This document shows positions 44,342 through 51,453 of a DNA stretch of 64,000 bases, piece by piece (position 1 is the stretch's first letter; the number at the start of each line of letters is the position of its first letter). The position numbers and the translations under genes are program-made. A model generated the notes under the pieces. That model was given only the letters and a program-made list of their open reading frames with translations. It was not told the origin of the DNA and ran no database searches. Source of the stretch: Halorussus rarus (GTDB lineage: Archaea > Halobacteriota > Halobacteria > Halobacteriales > Haladaptataceae); NCBI RefSeq assembly GCF_003369835.1, contig NZ_QPMJ01000001.1:1483589-1547588 (forward strand), given 5' to 3'.

Positions 44342-44524
44342 TTACATCATCGCCCATCTCGGTCCACCTAAGTCACCGATGCTCGTTCTGCCCTCCCGCC
44401 CGAAGGCCGACGGAGACTGGTCTCGGTCGTCGCGGACCGGAACCCCATCGTCCGGTCCCGACTACCCGAACGGAATCCAAATCGCTCCGCTCGCCGCCGT
44501 CGTTGCCGAACGGAGGTTCCAGGC

Positions 44525-45505
44525 GTGAGCCGGCGCTCGTTCGTGCTCCGGCGGCTCGCCGGGATGGTCGTCACCGTCTGGGTCGTCCTCACGATCGGGT
44601 TCGCGTTCGTCACGTCGGTCGCGGATCCCCAGCGGTACCGCGTCAGCAACGCGGCCGCGATGAGCGGCGGGAACGCGACGGAGGCGGTGAACGCCTACCT
44701 CGCGGCCACGAACCAGAACGTTCCCATCACGCGGCGGTACGTCGACTGGCTGTCGGGGCTCCTGCGGCTCGACCTCGGCTGGTCGTTCAGCTACGAGGCG
44801 CCGGTCTGGTCGGTGCTGGTCGACCACGTCGAGTTCACGCTCGCGTACTTCGTGCCGGCGCTCGCGTTCGCGGTGGTCGCGGGCACCGCGGTTCGGATGT
44901 ACACGGTCGCGACCGAGAGCAGTAGTTTCGGCCGGCTGACGGACGGCCTCTCGTACATCGGCGTGAGCATTCCGATATTCCTGTTCGCGTACCTGCTGAA
45001 GTGGTGGGTGCTCCCGTACTACTTCGTGGCGACGGGCGACGAGATAACCTACTTCTCCTCGCGGAGCCCCCTCGCCCCGGCCAACCTCCAGGCGGCGGTC
45101 TACCCGGCCGCGGTGATGGGGCTGTACCTGTTCGGCATCCAGCTGCGCCACGCCGGGACCGAACTCGGCGAGTACGCGTCGGCCCAGTTCGTCAAGACCG
45201 CCCGCGGGAAGGGGGCCGGCGTCTGGCGGGTCGGTCGGCACATCGTGCGGAACACGGTCGTCTCGCTGCTGTCGCTGTTCTTCGTCGACCTGCTCGGGAT
45301 GGTGCTGGTCGCGATCGTGGTCGTCGAGGCGGTCGCGGGCGTCCCGGGCCTCGGGACGCTGACGCTCGGGGCGATGCAGGGCGGCCACGACCTGCCGCTG
45401 ATGCTCGGGGTCTCGCTCCTGCCGGTGGTGCTCGGGGTCGTCGCCAATTTCGCGCAGGACATCGGGTACGCCCTGCTCTATCCTCACGTCGACGTCGAGG
45501 AGTGA
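44525..45505 (+). CDS. Peptide-type ABC transporter permease (DppB-like)
   Basis: A 326-residue permease: MSRRSFVLRRLAGMVVTVWV at the N terminus and a large external loop, then the conserved EAA-type loop (YASAQFVKTARGKGAGVWRV, GRHIVRNTV) and GVPGLGTLTLGAMQGGHDLP near the end. It starts with GTG after a good ribosome site (GGAGG). With the divergent DppC-like permease it could import di- or oligopeptides, or nickel. The core lengths are normal for the family. Confidence 0.9.
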   Translation: MSRRSFVLRRLAGMVVTVWVVLTIGFAFVTSVADPQRYRVSNAAAMSGGNATEAVNAYLAATNQNVPITRRYVDWLSGLLRLDLGWSFSYEAPVWSVLVDHVEFTLAYFVPALAFAVVAGTAVRMYTVATESSSFGRLTDGLSYIGVSIPIFLFAYLLKWWVLPYYFVATGDEITYFSSRSPLAPANLQAAVYPAAVMGLYLFGIQLRHAGTELGEYASAQFVKTARGKGAGVWRVGRHIVRNTVVSLLSLFFVDLLGMVLVAIVVVEAVAGVPGLGTLTLGAMQGGHDLPLMLGVSLLPVVLGVVANFAQDIGYALLYPHVDVEE

Positions 45506-45538
45506 ACGGGCGGAAGACGATGTGAGAGCGGAGTCCCT

Positions 45539-45976
45539 TCAGACGACGCCACGGGCCAGCGACCCGAGCGCCGACAGGCCCACCGGAATCCCGACGCTCA
45601 GGTAGAGCAGCCGACCCATCCCGAGGTAGGCCCCGAGTCCGCCGGCCGAGGCCACGAGGCCGGCGAAGACCGCCCAGGCGAGCAGTCCGAACCCGACCCC
45701 GGCCAGCAGGCCGCGCTTCAGGTCCCTCGAGGCGAGTCCGACCAGCGCCCCGCCCAGCAGGAAGCCGTACCAGTGGACCCACGCCGCCGCGAGGCCCGCG
45801 GCGGCACCGGCCGCAAGCGCGGCCCACCTGGCTCTGGTGTCGGTCCGTATCTCGGCCAGCGCTGTCCGCACCGCGCCGCGGTCTGCGCCGGACGGGTCGC
45901 CGTCGTCCTCGGTCGGTTCTCCGTCGCCGGTGGAGTCGTCGCGAGGGGGGACGGTCCCCTCCGAGACGTCGCTCAT
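45539..45976 (-). CDS. Small membrane protein downstream of the acylase
   Basis: A 145-residue protein with an acidic 30-residue N terminus and three or four membrane helices (RWAALAAGAAAGLAAAWVHW, LLGGALVGLASRD, a third near residue 95, a last one near 130). No recognised family. Its ATG overlaps the stop of the acylase by four bases, so they are co-translated. Confidence 0.75.
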   Translation of the reverse strand: MSDVSEGTVPPRDDSTGDGEPTEDDGDPSGADRGAVRTALAEIRTDTRARWAALAAGAAAGLAAAWVHWYGFLLGGALVGLASRDLKRGLLAGVGFGLLAWAVFAGLVASAGGLGAYLGMGRLLYLSVGIPVGLSALGSLARGVV

Positions 45977-48354
45977 CGGTCGCCCTCCGGCTCGAAGGTG
46001 ATGGCGGTGTCGCCGGCGAGGTCGCGGCTCATGGACTTGTACTTCCCGTCGGCCCAGAGCCGGAGCTGGTCGTCGTAGTGGTCGGAGAAGTACTCCCCGG
46101 AGTTGCCGCCCGGCAGGACGCAGACCGACTGTTCGCGCTCGGCCACGGGGCAGACCATCCGCCAGCTGCTGCCGACCGCCGACTCCTTGCGGTAGTTGTT
46201 CAGGGTGTAGGCCGACCCGTCGGTCGGGTACGCCGGGTAGTTGAGGAACGGCTGGCCGAACGGGTGGGTGATGGCCCCGGTGGTGTTGTAGTCGCCGTAG
46301 GTCGCGCCGTCTTCGACCTCGTCGAGGGCTGTCCGGAGCGCCCTGGCCATCGCGGCCTCGCGGCCCGCGTCGCCGAACCACCGGCTGTCGTCGGGCAGCG
46401 TCGCCAGCACCCAGTCGTTCGGGTAGTACGACTCGTCGAGCCCTGCGGCCTCGAACTCCTCGCCGAACGTCTCTCGGCGGAACTGCTCGAACCACTTCAC
46501 GAAGACCAGCGCGGCCCGCGAGTCGCGGGTCATCCGGGCATCCCAGTCCCTGAACAGGTCGGCGGCGTCGGCGAGACCCCGGCCCTCGGCCGCGGCGGCC
46601 AATTCCTCGCGCAACTGCTCGGCGCGGGCCGATTTGGCGTCGCGCTGGACGCGCCGCATGAACTGCGGATCCATGGGGTTGTCCGACGTCGCTCGCTCGT
46701 CGAGCATCTCGTAGAGCCGCTGACCCCGGTAGGGCGTGCTGTAGCGCTCGCCGATGTAATGTTGGGGGTCGTCGGCGATGCGCTGGTTCGCGGTACCGAG
46801 GTAGTCGGGGTTGATAACGTGGGGCTTCTCCTCGAACGGGACGAACCCCTCCCACGAGGAGACGCCGAAGGGCTCGAAGCCCCGCCACTCACCCTCGCCC
46901 GCCGACCCGTCGAACACCCGGGTGCCCGAGACCTCCTCGCCGCCCACTGTTCGAATCGGAATCTTCCCCGTCACGTAGTAGAGGGTGTTGCCGTCCCGGT
47001 CGGCGTACACCACGTTCTGGGTCGGCAGATCCATCTTCCGGGTCGCCGCGAGGAAGTCGTCCATCCCCCTGCTCTTGCTGTAGAGGTGAATCGCTCGCGA
47101 GGTGCGAGTCGCCGTGAGTCCGGTCCACGAGACGCCCACCCGCTGGCCCTCGCGTTCGAGCGCCGGGCCGTGGACCGTCTTCCGGACCGTGACCGTTCTG
47201 TCGTCGCCGTCGCTGACCCGGATGGTATGCTCCTCGGTGTCGAACTCGCGCCACTCGCCCTCGTACCGGTAGCGGTCGCCCGCATCGTCGGTATCGTAGC
47301 GGTAGAAGTCGATGACGTCGGCCCCGGCGTTGGTGAACCCCCAGGCGCCCGCGTGGTTCTCGCCGATGACGACGAACGGGACGCCCGGGAAGGTGACCCC
47401 GCGGACGCTCACGTCGTCGGTCCGGAGGTTCATCTCGTACCAGACCGGCGGCGCCATCAGCGAGAGGTGGGGGTCGTTGGCGACGATGGGATTTCCGCTC
47501 GCGGTCTGGTTCCCCGAGACGACCCAGCTGTTCGACCCCACGCCCGGCGGGCGCTCGAACTCGCCGACCCAGTCGAGCAGGGCGCCGCCATCGAAGTCGC
47601 TCGACGGCGTGACGGTCCGCCGTGAACCGGCGCTGGTACCGGTGGTGGCGGACTCGCTCTCGCTCCTGATGATCGGCGAATCGTGGTCCATCCGGGAGGG
47701 GTAGAGCTGGTCCGCAGCGTCGGCGCCGAGCTTCCGGGCGATCCGCTCCCGACGGAGCGTCCAGAAGCTCCCGGTCAGCCCCCACGAGATCTGCTGCTCC
47801 ATCAGCATCGTGTCGGCGGGGGTCCACGGGTCGGGCTCGTAGTCGAGCAGGCCGAACTCCAGCGGGAGCGCCTCCCGCTTCCGACAGGCGTTGACGCCGT
47901 CCGAGAACGCCTCGACCGCCGCCCCGGTCGGAGTGTCGTCGAGCAGTTCGAGGTTCGCGGCCGCGCCGCCCGCGAAGTCCATCTTGACGTGGAACTCGTC
48001 GGAGTCGAGCGCGCGCTCGCCGACGACTTCCGAGAGCTGCCCGCGCATCACCCGGCGCTGGAGGTCCATCTGGAACAGTCGGTCGGCGGCCTGAGCGTAC
48101 CCGACCGCGAAGTAGAGGGCGCGCTCGCCGTCGGCCTCGGCGTGTGCCGTCCCGTAGTCGTCGTATCGCACCTCGGCCGCCCCGTACGGGCTCTCGACCC
48201 GCCGGTCCGTCCGGTCGGTCGCGTCCCGCCACGCCGACCCGGAGTAGGGCGCGAACCGGTCGAGATACCCCCGGACCGGCGAGAGCGACCCGCCGACCGC
48301 GCCGCCGCCGACGATGGCCGCAACGAGGGCGCGCCGCGTCGTATCGAGGTCCAT
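45973..48354 (-). CDS. Penicillin acylase family protein (N-terminal nucleophile hydrolase)
   Basis: A 793-residue Ntn hydrolase. A Tat-like signal (TTRRALVAAIVGGGAVGGSL) begins it. The alpha part has YAQAADRLFQMDLQRRVMRG, and a spacer leads to the autocleavage site PPGVGSNSWVVSGNQTASG with Ser274 as the expected new N-terminal nucleophile. Then NDPHLSLMAPPVWYEMNL and, late, GGNSGEYFSDHYDDQ. It should hydrolyse amide bonds, for example acyl-homoserine lactones, acylated amino compounds or peptides, outside the cell. The length is typical. Operon partner: the small membrane protein after it. Confidence 0.92.
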   Translation of the reverse strand: MDLDTTRRALVAAIVGGGAVGGSLSPVRGYLDRFAPYSGSAWRDATDRTDRRVESPYGAAEVRYDDYGTAHAEADGERALYFAVGYAQAADRLFQMDLQRRVMRGQLSEVVGERALDSDEFHVKMDFAGGAAANLELLDDTPTGAAVEAFSDGVNACRKREALPLEFGLLDYEPDPWTPADTMLMEQQISWGLTGSFWTLRRERIARKLGADAADQLYPSRMDHDSPIIRSESESATTGTSAGSRRTVTPSSDFDGGALLDWVGEFERPPGVGSNSWVVSGNQTASGNPIVANDPHLSLMAPPVWYEMNLRTDDVSVRGVTFPGVPFVVIGENHAGAWGFTNAGADVIDFYRYDTDDAGDRYRYEGEWREFDTEEHTIRVSDGDDRTVTVRKTVHGPALEREGQRVGVSWTGLTATRTSRAIHLYSKSRGMDDFLAATRKMDLPTQNVVYADRDGNTLYYVTGKIPIRTVGGEEVSGTRVFDGSAGEGEWRGFEPFGVSSWEGFVPFEEKPHVINPDYLGTANQRIADDPQHYIGERYSTPYRGQRLYEMLDERATSDNPMDPQFMRRVQRDAKSARAEQLREELAAAAEGRGLADAADLFRDWDARMTRDSRAALVFVKWFEQFRRETFGEEFEAAGLDESYYPNDWVLATLPDDSRWFGDAGREAAMARALRTALDEVEDGATYGDYNTTGAITHPFGQPFLNYPAYPTDGSAYTLNNYRKESAVGSSWRMVCPVAEREQSVCVLPGGNSGEYFSDHYDDQLRLWADGKYKSMSRDLAGDTAITFEPEGDR

Positions 48355-48465
48355 GCTCGCAGGTGTCGCGGTCCTCACATAAAACGACCGTTCCACGCGG
48401 TGTGGGTTGTTCCGCGTTGTTTCCGAACGGCGTCCCCCGGTACCGTCGCGGCGGGTGGGCCGCGG

Positions 48466-49194
48466 TCAACTCGTTCGAGCGTCCGTCACTTCGGTCGACT
48501 CGGACTCGTCGCGGTCGTTCCGGTCGCGCCGGGCCGACCGGCCCAGCGGCCGGGTCGCGATGAGACCGTCCACACCCCGGCGTTCGAGCGCCCAGGCGAG
48601 CGGCCTGGTCGCGACGGGCCAGGCGTGGACCGCCATCCCGACTTCGTGGGCGCTCTCGACGAGGTCGGTGAGGAAGCACAGCGACCAGTGAGGGTTGGCG
48701 TACTCGACGCCGATGGCCTCCGCGGTGAGGAAGTTGGCGTCCGGCCGCACGCCGAAGTTGAACGCCAGGGGGATCGACTCGTCGAGCATCCGGGTGCGCC
48801 AGAGCGGGTCGGGGTGGAGCGACGAGATCACGACCTCGTTCTCGACTCCGTCCAGCAGGGCGAGCAGGTCGGCGACGACGCCGGACCCCTTGATCTCGAG
48901 GTTGAGGTCCACCTCCGGCGGAATCACCTCCAGCACCTCGGTAAGGAGTGGGATACCCCAGTCGGAGTCCGCCACCCGGAGGTCGGCGAGTTCCGTCGCC
49001 GACAGGTCGGTCACGTCGCCGCGGCCGTCGGTGATCAGTTCCACGTTGTCCCAGTGGCACGCGACGAGTTCGCCGGAGCCACACCGACGCACGTCTAGCT
49101 CGACAGCGTCGGCGACCTTCGCGGCCTCGCGCGCGGCCCGGACGGTGTTCTCCGGGTACTCGTCGCCGAACCCTCGGTGGGCGATGACCTGCAC
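48466..49194 (-). CDS. Glycerophosphodiester phosphodiesterase
   Basis: About 242 residues from a GTG at 49194 (MQVIAHRGFGDEYPENTVRA). Motifs of the GDPD TIM barrel: HRG and ENT at the start, AVELDVRRCGSGELVACHWD (metal and catalytic sites), NLEIKGSG, and HAWPV late. It cleaves glycerophosphodiesters to glycerol 3-phosphate and an alcohol. A GTG at 49254 would add 20 residues, but a minus-strand TATA-like CATATTCT at 49262-49269 would put transcription start after it. The last 25 residues are polar. Confidence 0.85.
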   Translation of the reverse strand: MQVIAHRGFGDEYPENTVRAAREAAKVADAVELDVRRCGSGELVACHWDNVELITDGRGDVTDLSATELADLRVADSDWGIPLLTEVLEVIPPEVDLNLEIKGSGVVADLLALLDGVENEVVISSLHPDPLWRTRMLDESIPLAFNFGVRPDANFLTAEAIGVEYANPHWSLCFLTDLVESAHEVGMAVHAWPVATRPLAWALERRGVDGLIATRPLGRSARRDRNDRDESESTEVTDARTS

Positions 49195-49281
49195 GCGCGG
49201 CAGTTTGTAGTACGGAAAGAAGGGAGTAGTGGCTAACGTATCCGAAAGACTCACAGGTTTAGAATATGTCCTACCTTTTCG

Positions 49282-49863
49282 ATGACTAAGACATTGTCTG
49301 AGAAAGAGGATGAGACAGAGAGCGACACCACTCCTTCTGAGAATGCTTATGACAAGGAACTCCTCATCACGGAGTATACGCAGGCTGGGGAAGAATTCCG
49401 GTATCGAGATAGACTCTTACATAATTCGTACTATCTCCTGATTATTGCCTCAGTTGCTATTGTGGGAGTTATCATGAGGGAATTCCGCAGTGGTAATCTC
49501 CTGACTACGGGGCTATCTGTGATGATTGGAGGACTCGGGCTTTCGCTAATTGGAACAATAATATTAAATCATTTTATTCAACGACGTTCAGCTGAGTCTC
49601 TTCGAACTCGAACTGAACAATATGCAGAAGGAATTCATGACGAGCCAGTCCAACGGCCATTAGGCATCCAATACTGGGTAATTGGGAATAACTCAATAAT
49701 ATCTGGGAAACAGCTTCAAAAGTCTTCAACGTTCTGGGAGGAGTTGAAGAAGTGCCCTCAAGAAGTCTATTCAGCAAAAACCGTTTCCAACGTCACTTTC
49801 TGGGGTGGTCTTCTACTATTTGTCGTAGGTGGAGTAACTGTACTAACCGCTATATATGGGTAA
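49282..49863 (+). CDS. Low-GC membrane protein of unknown function
   Basis: A 193-residue protein unlike its neighbours: AT-rich codons, and Lys, Ile and Asn are common. It has an acidic N-terminal tail, then YLLIIASVAIVGVIM and TGLSVMIGGLGLSLIGTIIL as two close helices, a middle basic/polar part (RSAESLRTRTEQ) and a C-terminal helix FWGGLLLFVVGGVTVL. The two-helix plus helical layout recalls SLATT-type 2TM proteins, but that is a guess. TATA-like GTTTAGAATAT sits about 18-25 nt before the ATG. A 9-base direct repeat brackets it. Confidence 0.7.
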   Translation: MTKTLSEKEDETESDTTPSENAYDKELLITEYTQAGEEFRYRDRLLHNSYYLLIIASVAIVGVIMREFRSGNLLTTGLSVMIGGLGLSLIGTIILNHFIQRRSAESLRTRTEQYAEGIHDEPVQRPLGIQYWVIGNNSIISGKQLQKSSTFWEELKKCPQEVYSAKTVSNVTFWGGLLLFVVGGVTVLTAIYG

Positions 49864-49893
49864 GAACGAATCGAAGAAGGGACGCCTACGGCG

Positions 49894-50358
49894 CTACTCG
49901 TACAGCCACTGCTCGTCGACGCGCTCGTAGTCGACCAGTTCGTCCTCGTCGAAGAACAGGTCGATCTCGCGCTCGTTCGCGCCGGGGTCCTCGTGGTCCG
50001 AGCCGTGGATGACGTTGCGACCGAGGTCCAGGCCGTAGTCGCCCCGGATGGTGCCTGGGGCGGACTCGGCCGGGTCGGTCTCGCCCATCATCTTGCGGAC
50101 CTGCCGGGTCGCGTCCTGGCCCTCCCACACCATGGCGAAGACGGGGCCGGACGTGATGAAGTCGACCAGGCCCTCGAAGAACGGCTTGCCCTCGTGCTCG
50201 CCGTAGTGCTCCTCGGCGAGGTCCCGGTCGATCTGCGTGAACTTGCCGGCGACCATCTTCAGGCCGCGCTCCTCGAGCCGGGAGACGATCTCGCCGATGA
50301 GACCGCGCTGGACGCCGTCGGGCTTGACCATCACGAAGGTGCGCTCGGACTCGCTCAT
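49894..50358 (-). CDS. ndk: Nucleoside diphosphate kinase
   Basis: A 154-residue protein, normal length. [20 protein letters not shown] begins it; the phosphorylated His is in RNVIHGSD (His118). It exchanges phosphate between ATP and other nucleoside diphosphates. The ATG overlaps the end of rpl24e by four bases, so it is last in the ribosomal operon. Confidence 0.97.
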   Translation of the reverse strand: MSESERTFVMVKPDGVQRGLIGEIVSRLEERGLKMVAGKFTQIDRDLAEEHYGEHEGKPFFEGLVDFITSGPVFAMVWEGQDATRQVRKMMGETDPAESAPGTIRGDYGLDLGRNVIHGSDHEDPGANEREIDLFFDEDELVDYERVDEQWLYE

Positions 50359-50546
50359 TGCTCGTCCTCCTCGGCGCCGCCTTCCTCGGTCCACTCGAGG
50401 TCGCGGGGTTCGCGGCCGAGGTCGGCGTTCTTCTCGCACTTCGCCGAGCAGAAGTGGACGGTGCTCCCGTCGGTGCGGACGAACATCGTCCCGGTGCCGG
50501 GCTCGATGTCGTCCCCGCAGAAGTCACACTCTCGGGTCTGGGGCAT
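50355..50546 (-). CDS. rpl24e: Ribosomal protein L24e
   Basis: A 63-residue protein: [20 protein letters not shown] and [20 protein letters not shown], with the four Cys of the zinc finger (C-x2-C and C-x3-C). A component of the 50S subunit. It is coupled by overlap to ndk and lies three bases after rps28e. Confidence 0.96.
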   Translation of the reverse strand: MPQTRECDFCGDDIEPGTGTMFVRTDGSTVHFCSAKCEKNADLGREPRDLEWTEEGGAEEDEQ

Positions 50547-50549
50547 TGG

Positions 50550-50777
50550 TTACTGACCTCCGATGGAGTCGGCCTCGCGGGCGGTCTCGCGCAGCTGCAG
50601 CACGTCGCCCTCGCGGACGGGGCCGAGGCAGTTCCGCGTGATGATGCGGCCCTGGTTCTCGCCCTCGCGGATGCGGCACTTGACCTGCATGGCCTCGCCG
50701 TGCATCCCCGTCTTGCCGACGATCTCGATCACTTCGGCGGGCGTGGAGCCCTCTTCTTCGGTTTCCTCTGCGCTCAT
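50550..50777 (-). CDS. rps28e: Ribosomal protein S28e
   Basis: A 75-residue protein: [20 protein letters not shown] and [20 protein letters not shown] match S28e of the 30S subunit. It is 12 bases after rpl7ae in the order rpl7ae-rps28e-rpl24e-ndk, the common haloarchaeal arrangement. Confidence 0.96.
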   Translation of the reverse strand: MSAEETEEEGSTPAEVIEIVGKTGMHGEAMQVKCRIREGENQGRIITRNCLGPVREGDVLQLRETAREADSIGGQ

Positions 50778-50789
50778 GACTCAACCACC

Positions 50790-51152
50790 TCAGCGGAGTT
50801 CCTCGACCTTGTCGGCGATGTCGTCGACGTCGTCTTGCGCTTCGCCGGCGTCGGTGACCGCGGCGGCGGCGCTGCCGACTTCGAGGCCGGCGGCGTGGCC
50901 GATGTCGTCCTGGGTCTCGACGAAGACGAAGGGGATGCCCTTCTCGTCTGCCAGCTCGGGGAGGTGCATCACGATCTCCTCGGGCTGGACGTCCTCGGCG
51001 ATGTAGACGAGGTCGGCGTTGCCGCGCTCGACGGCCTTGGTCGTCTCGTTGGTTCCTTTCTTGACGGTTCCGGTGTCTCGGGCGACCTCAAGCGCCTCGA
51101 CGGCGCGGTCCTGAAGGTCGGCTGGGACGTCGAAGTTTACGTATACTGGCAT
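50790..51152 (-). CDS. rpl7ae: Ribosomal protein L7Ae, kink-turn binding protein
   Basis: A 120-residue protein with the RNA-binding core [20 protein letters not shown] and [21 protein letters not shown]7Ae binds kink-turns in 23S rRNA, box C/D and H/ACA RNAs and RNase P RNA. It is first in its operon. The start is secured by a strong ribosome site. The leader carries a kink-turn-like structure, described separately, that may be its own autoregulatory target. Confidence 0.97.
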   Translation of the reverse strand: MPVYVNFDVPADLQDRAVEALEVARDTGTVKKGTNETTKAVERGNADLVYIAEDVQPEEIVMHLPELADEKGIPFVFVETQDDIGHAAGLEVGSAAAAVTDAGEAQDDVDDIADKVEELR

Positions 51153-51158
51153 AGGTTG

Positions 51159-51168
51159 TTCACCTCCC
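51159..51168 (-). promoter_or_regulatory. Ribosome binding site of rpl7ae
   Basis: On the minus strand GGGAGGTGAA lies six bases before the ATG at 51152, a strong Shine-Dalgarno match. Its first base overlaps the 3' arm of the leader stem, so access to it could depend on that structure. Confidence 0.75.
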
Positions 51169-51237
51169 TGCGCGTCGGCTCAGGCTCCCCTGCCGGGCGA
51201 TTCCTGTGCGGCTAGGAGCATCATCAACCGCGCGCAG
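51168..51237 (-). ncRNA. Kink-turn-like leader of the L7Ae operon mRNA
   Basis: In mRNA sense: 5' arm CTGCGCG-CGG, then TTGATGAT (box C-like), GCTCC, a loop of about 26 nt, GGAGC, CTGA (box D) and the 3' arm GCCG-A-CGCGCAG. The outer stem has ten Watson-Crick pairs with one bulged A, and GCTCC pairs perfectly with GGAGC. The internal loop pairs UGAUGA with CUGA, which allows tandem G-A pairs as in kink-turns. A minus-strand TATA-like CTTTTAAG near 51264-51271 would start transcription just before the stem. The rest of 51238-51453 has no visible gene. Confidence 0.6.
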
Positions 51238-51453
51238 GTCGTACCCTTGCGTAGTTCGTCCCCCCTTAAAAGCGCTTTCAAATGCGCCGACGGCGTGCGA
51301 AACGAACGCAAGGGAGAGCGCGTCACTCGCGGCCGGGCGCGGTCTGCCGGTCGCTCCGTGGGCTCGGTTCCCGGGCAACCGTTCTGCCCTGCCTCCTCTC
51401 CGCCACTCCCTGCGAAGGAAAGCCCCTTGTCCGCCTCGCTCGAACCCCCGACC

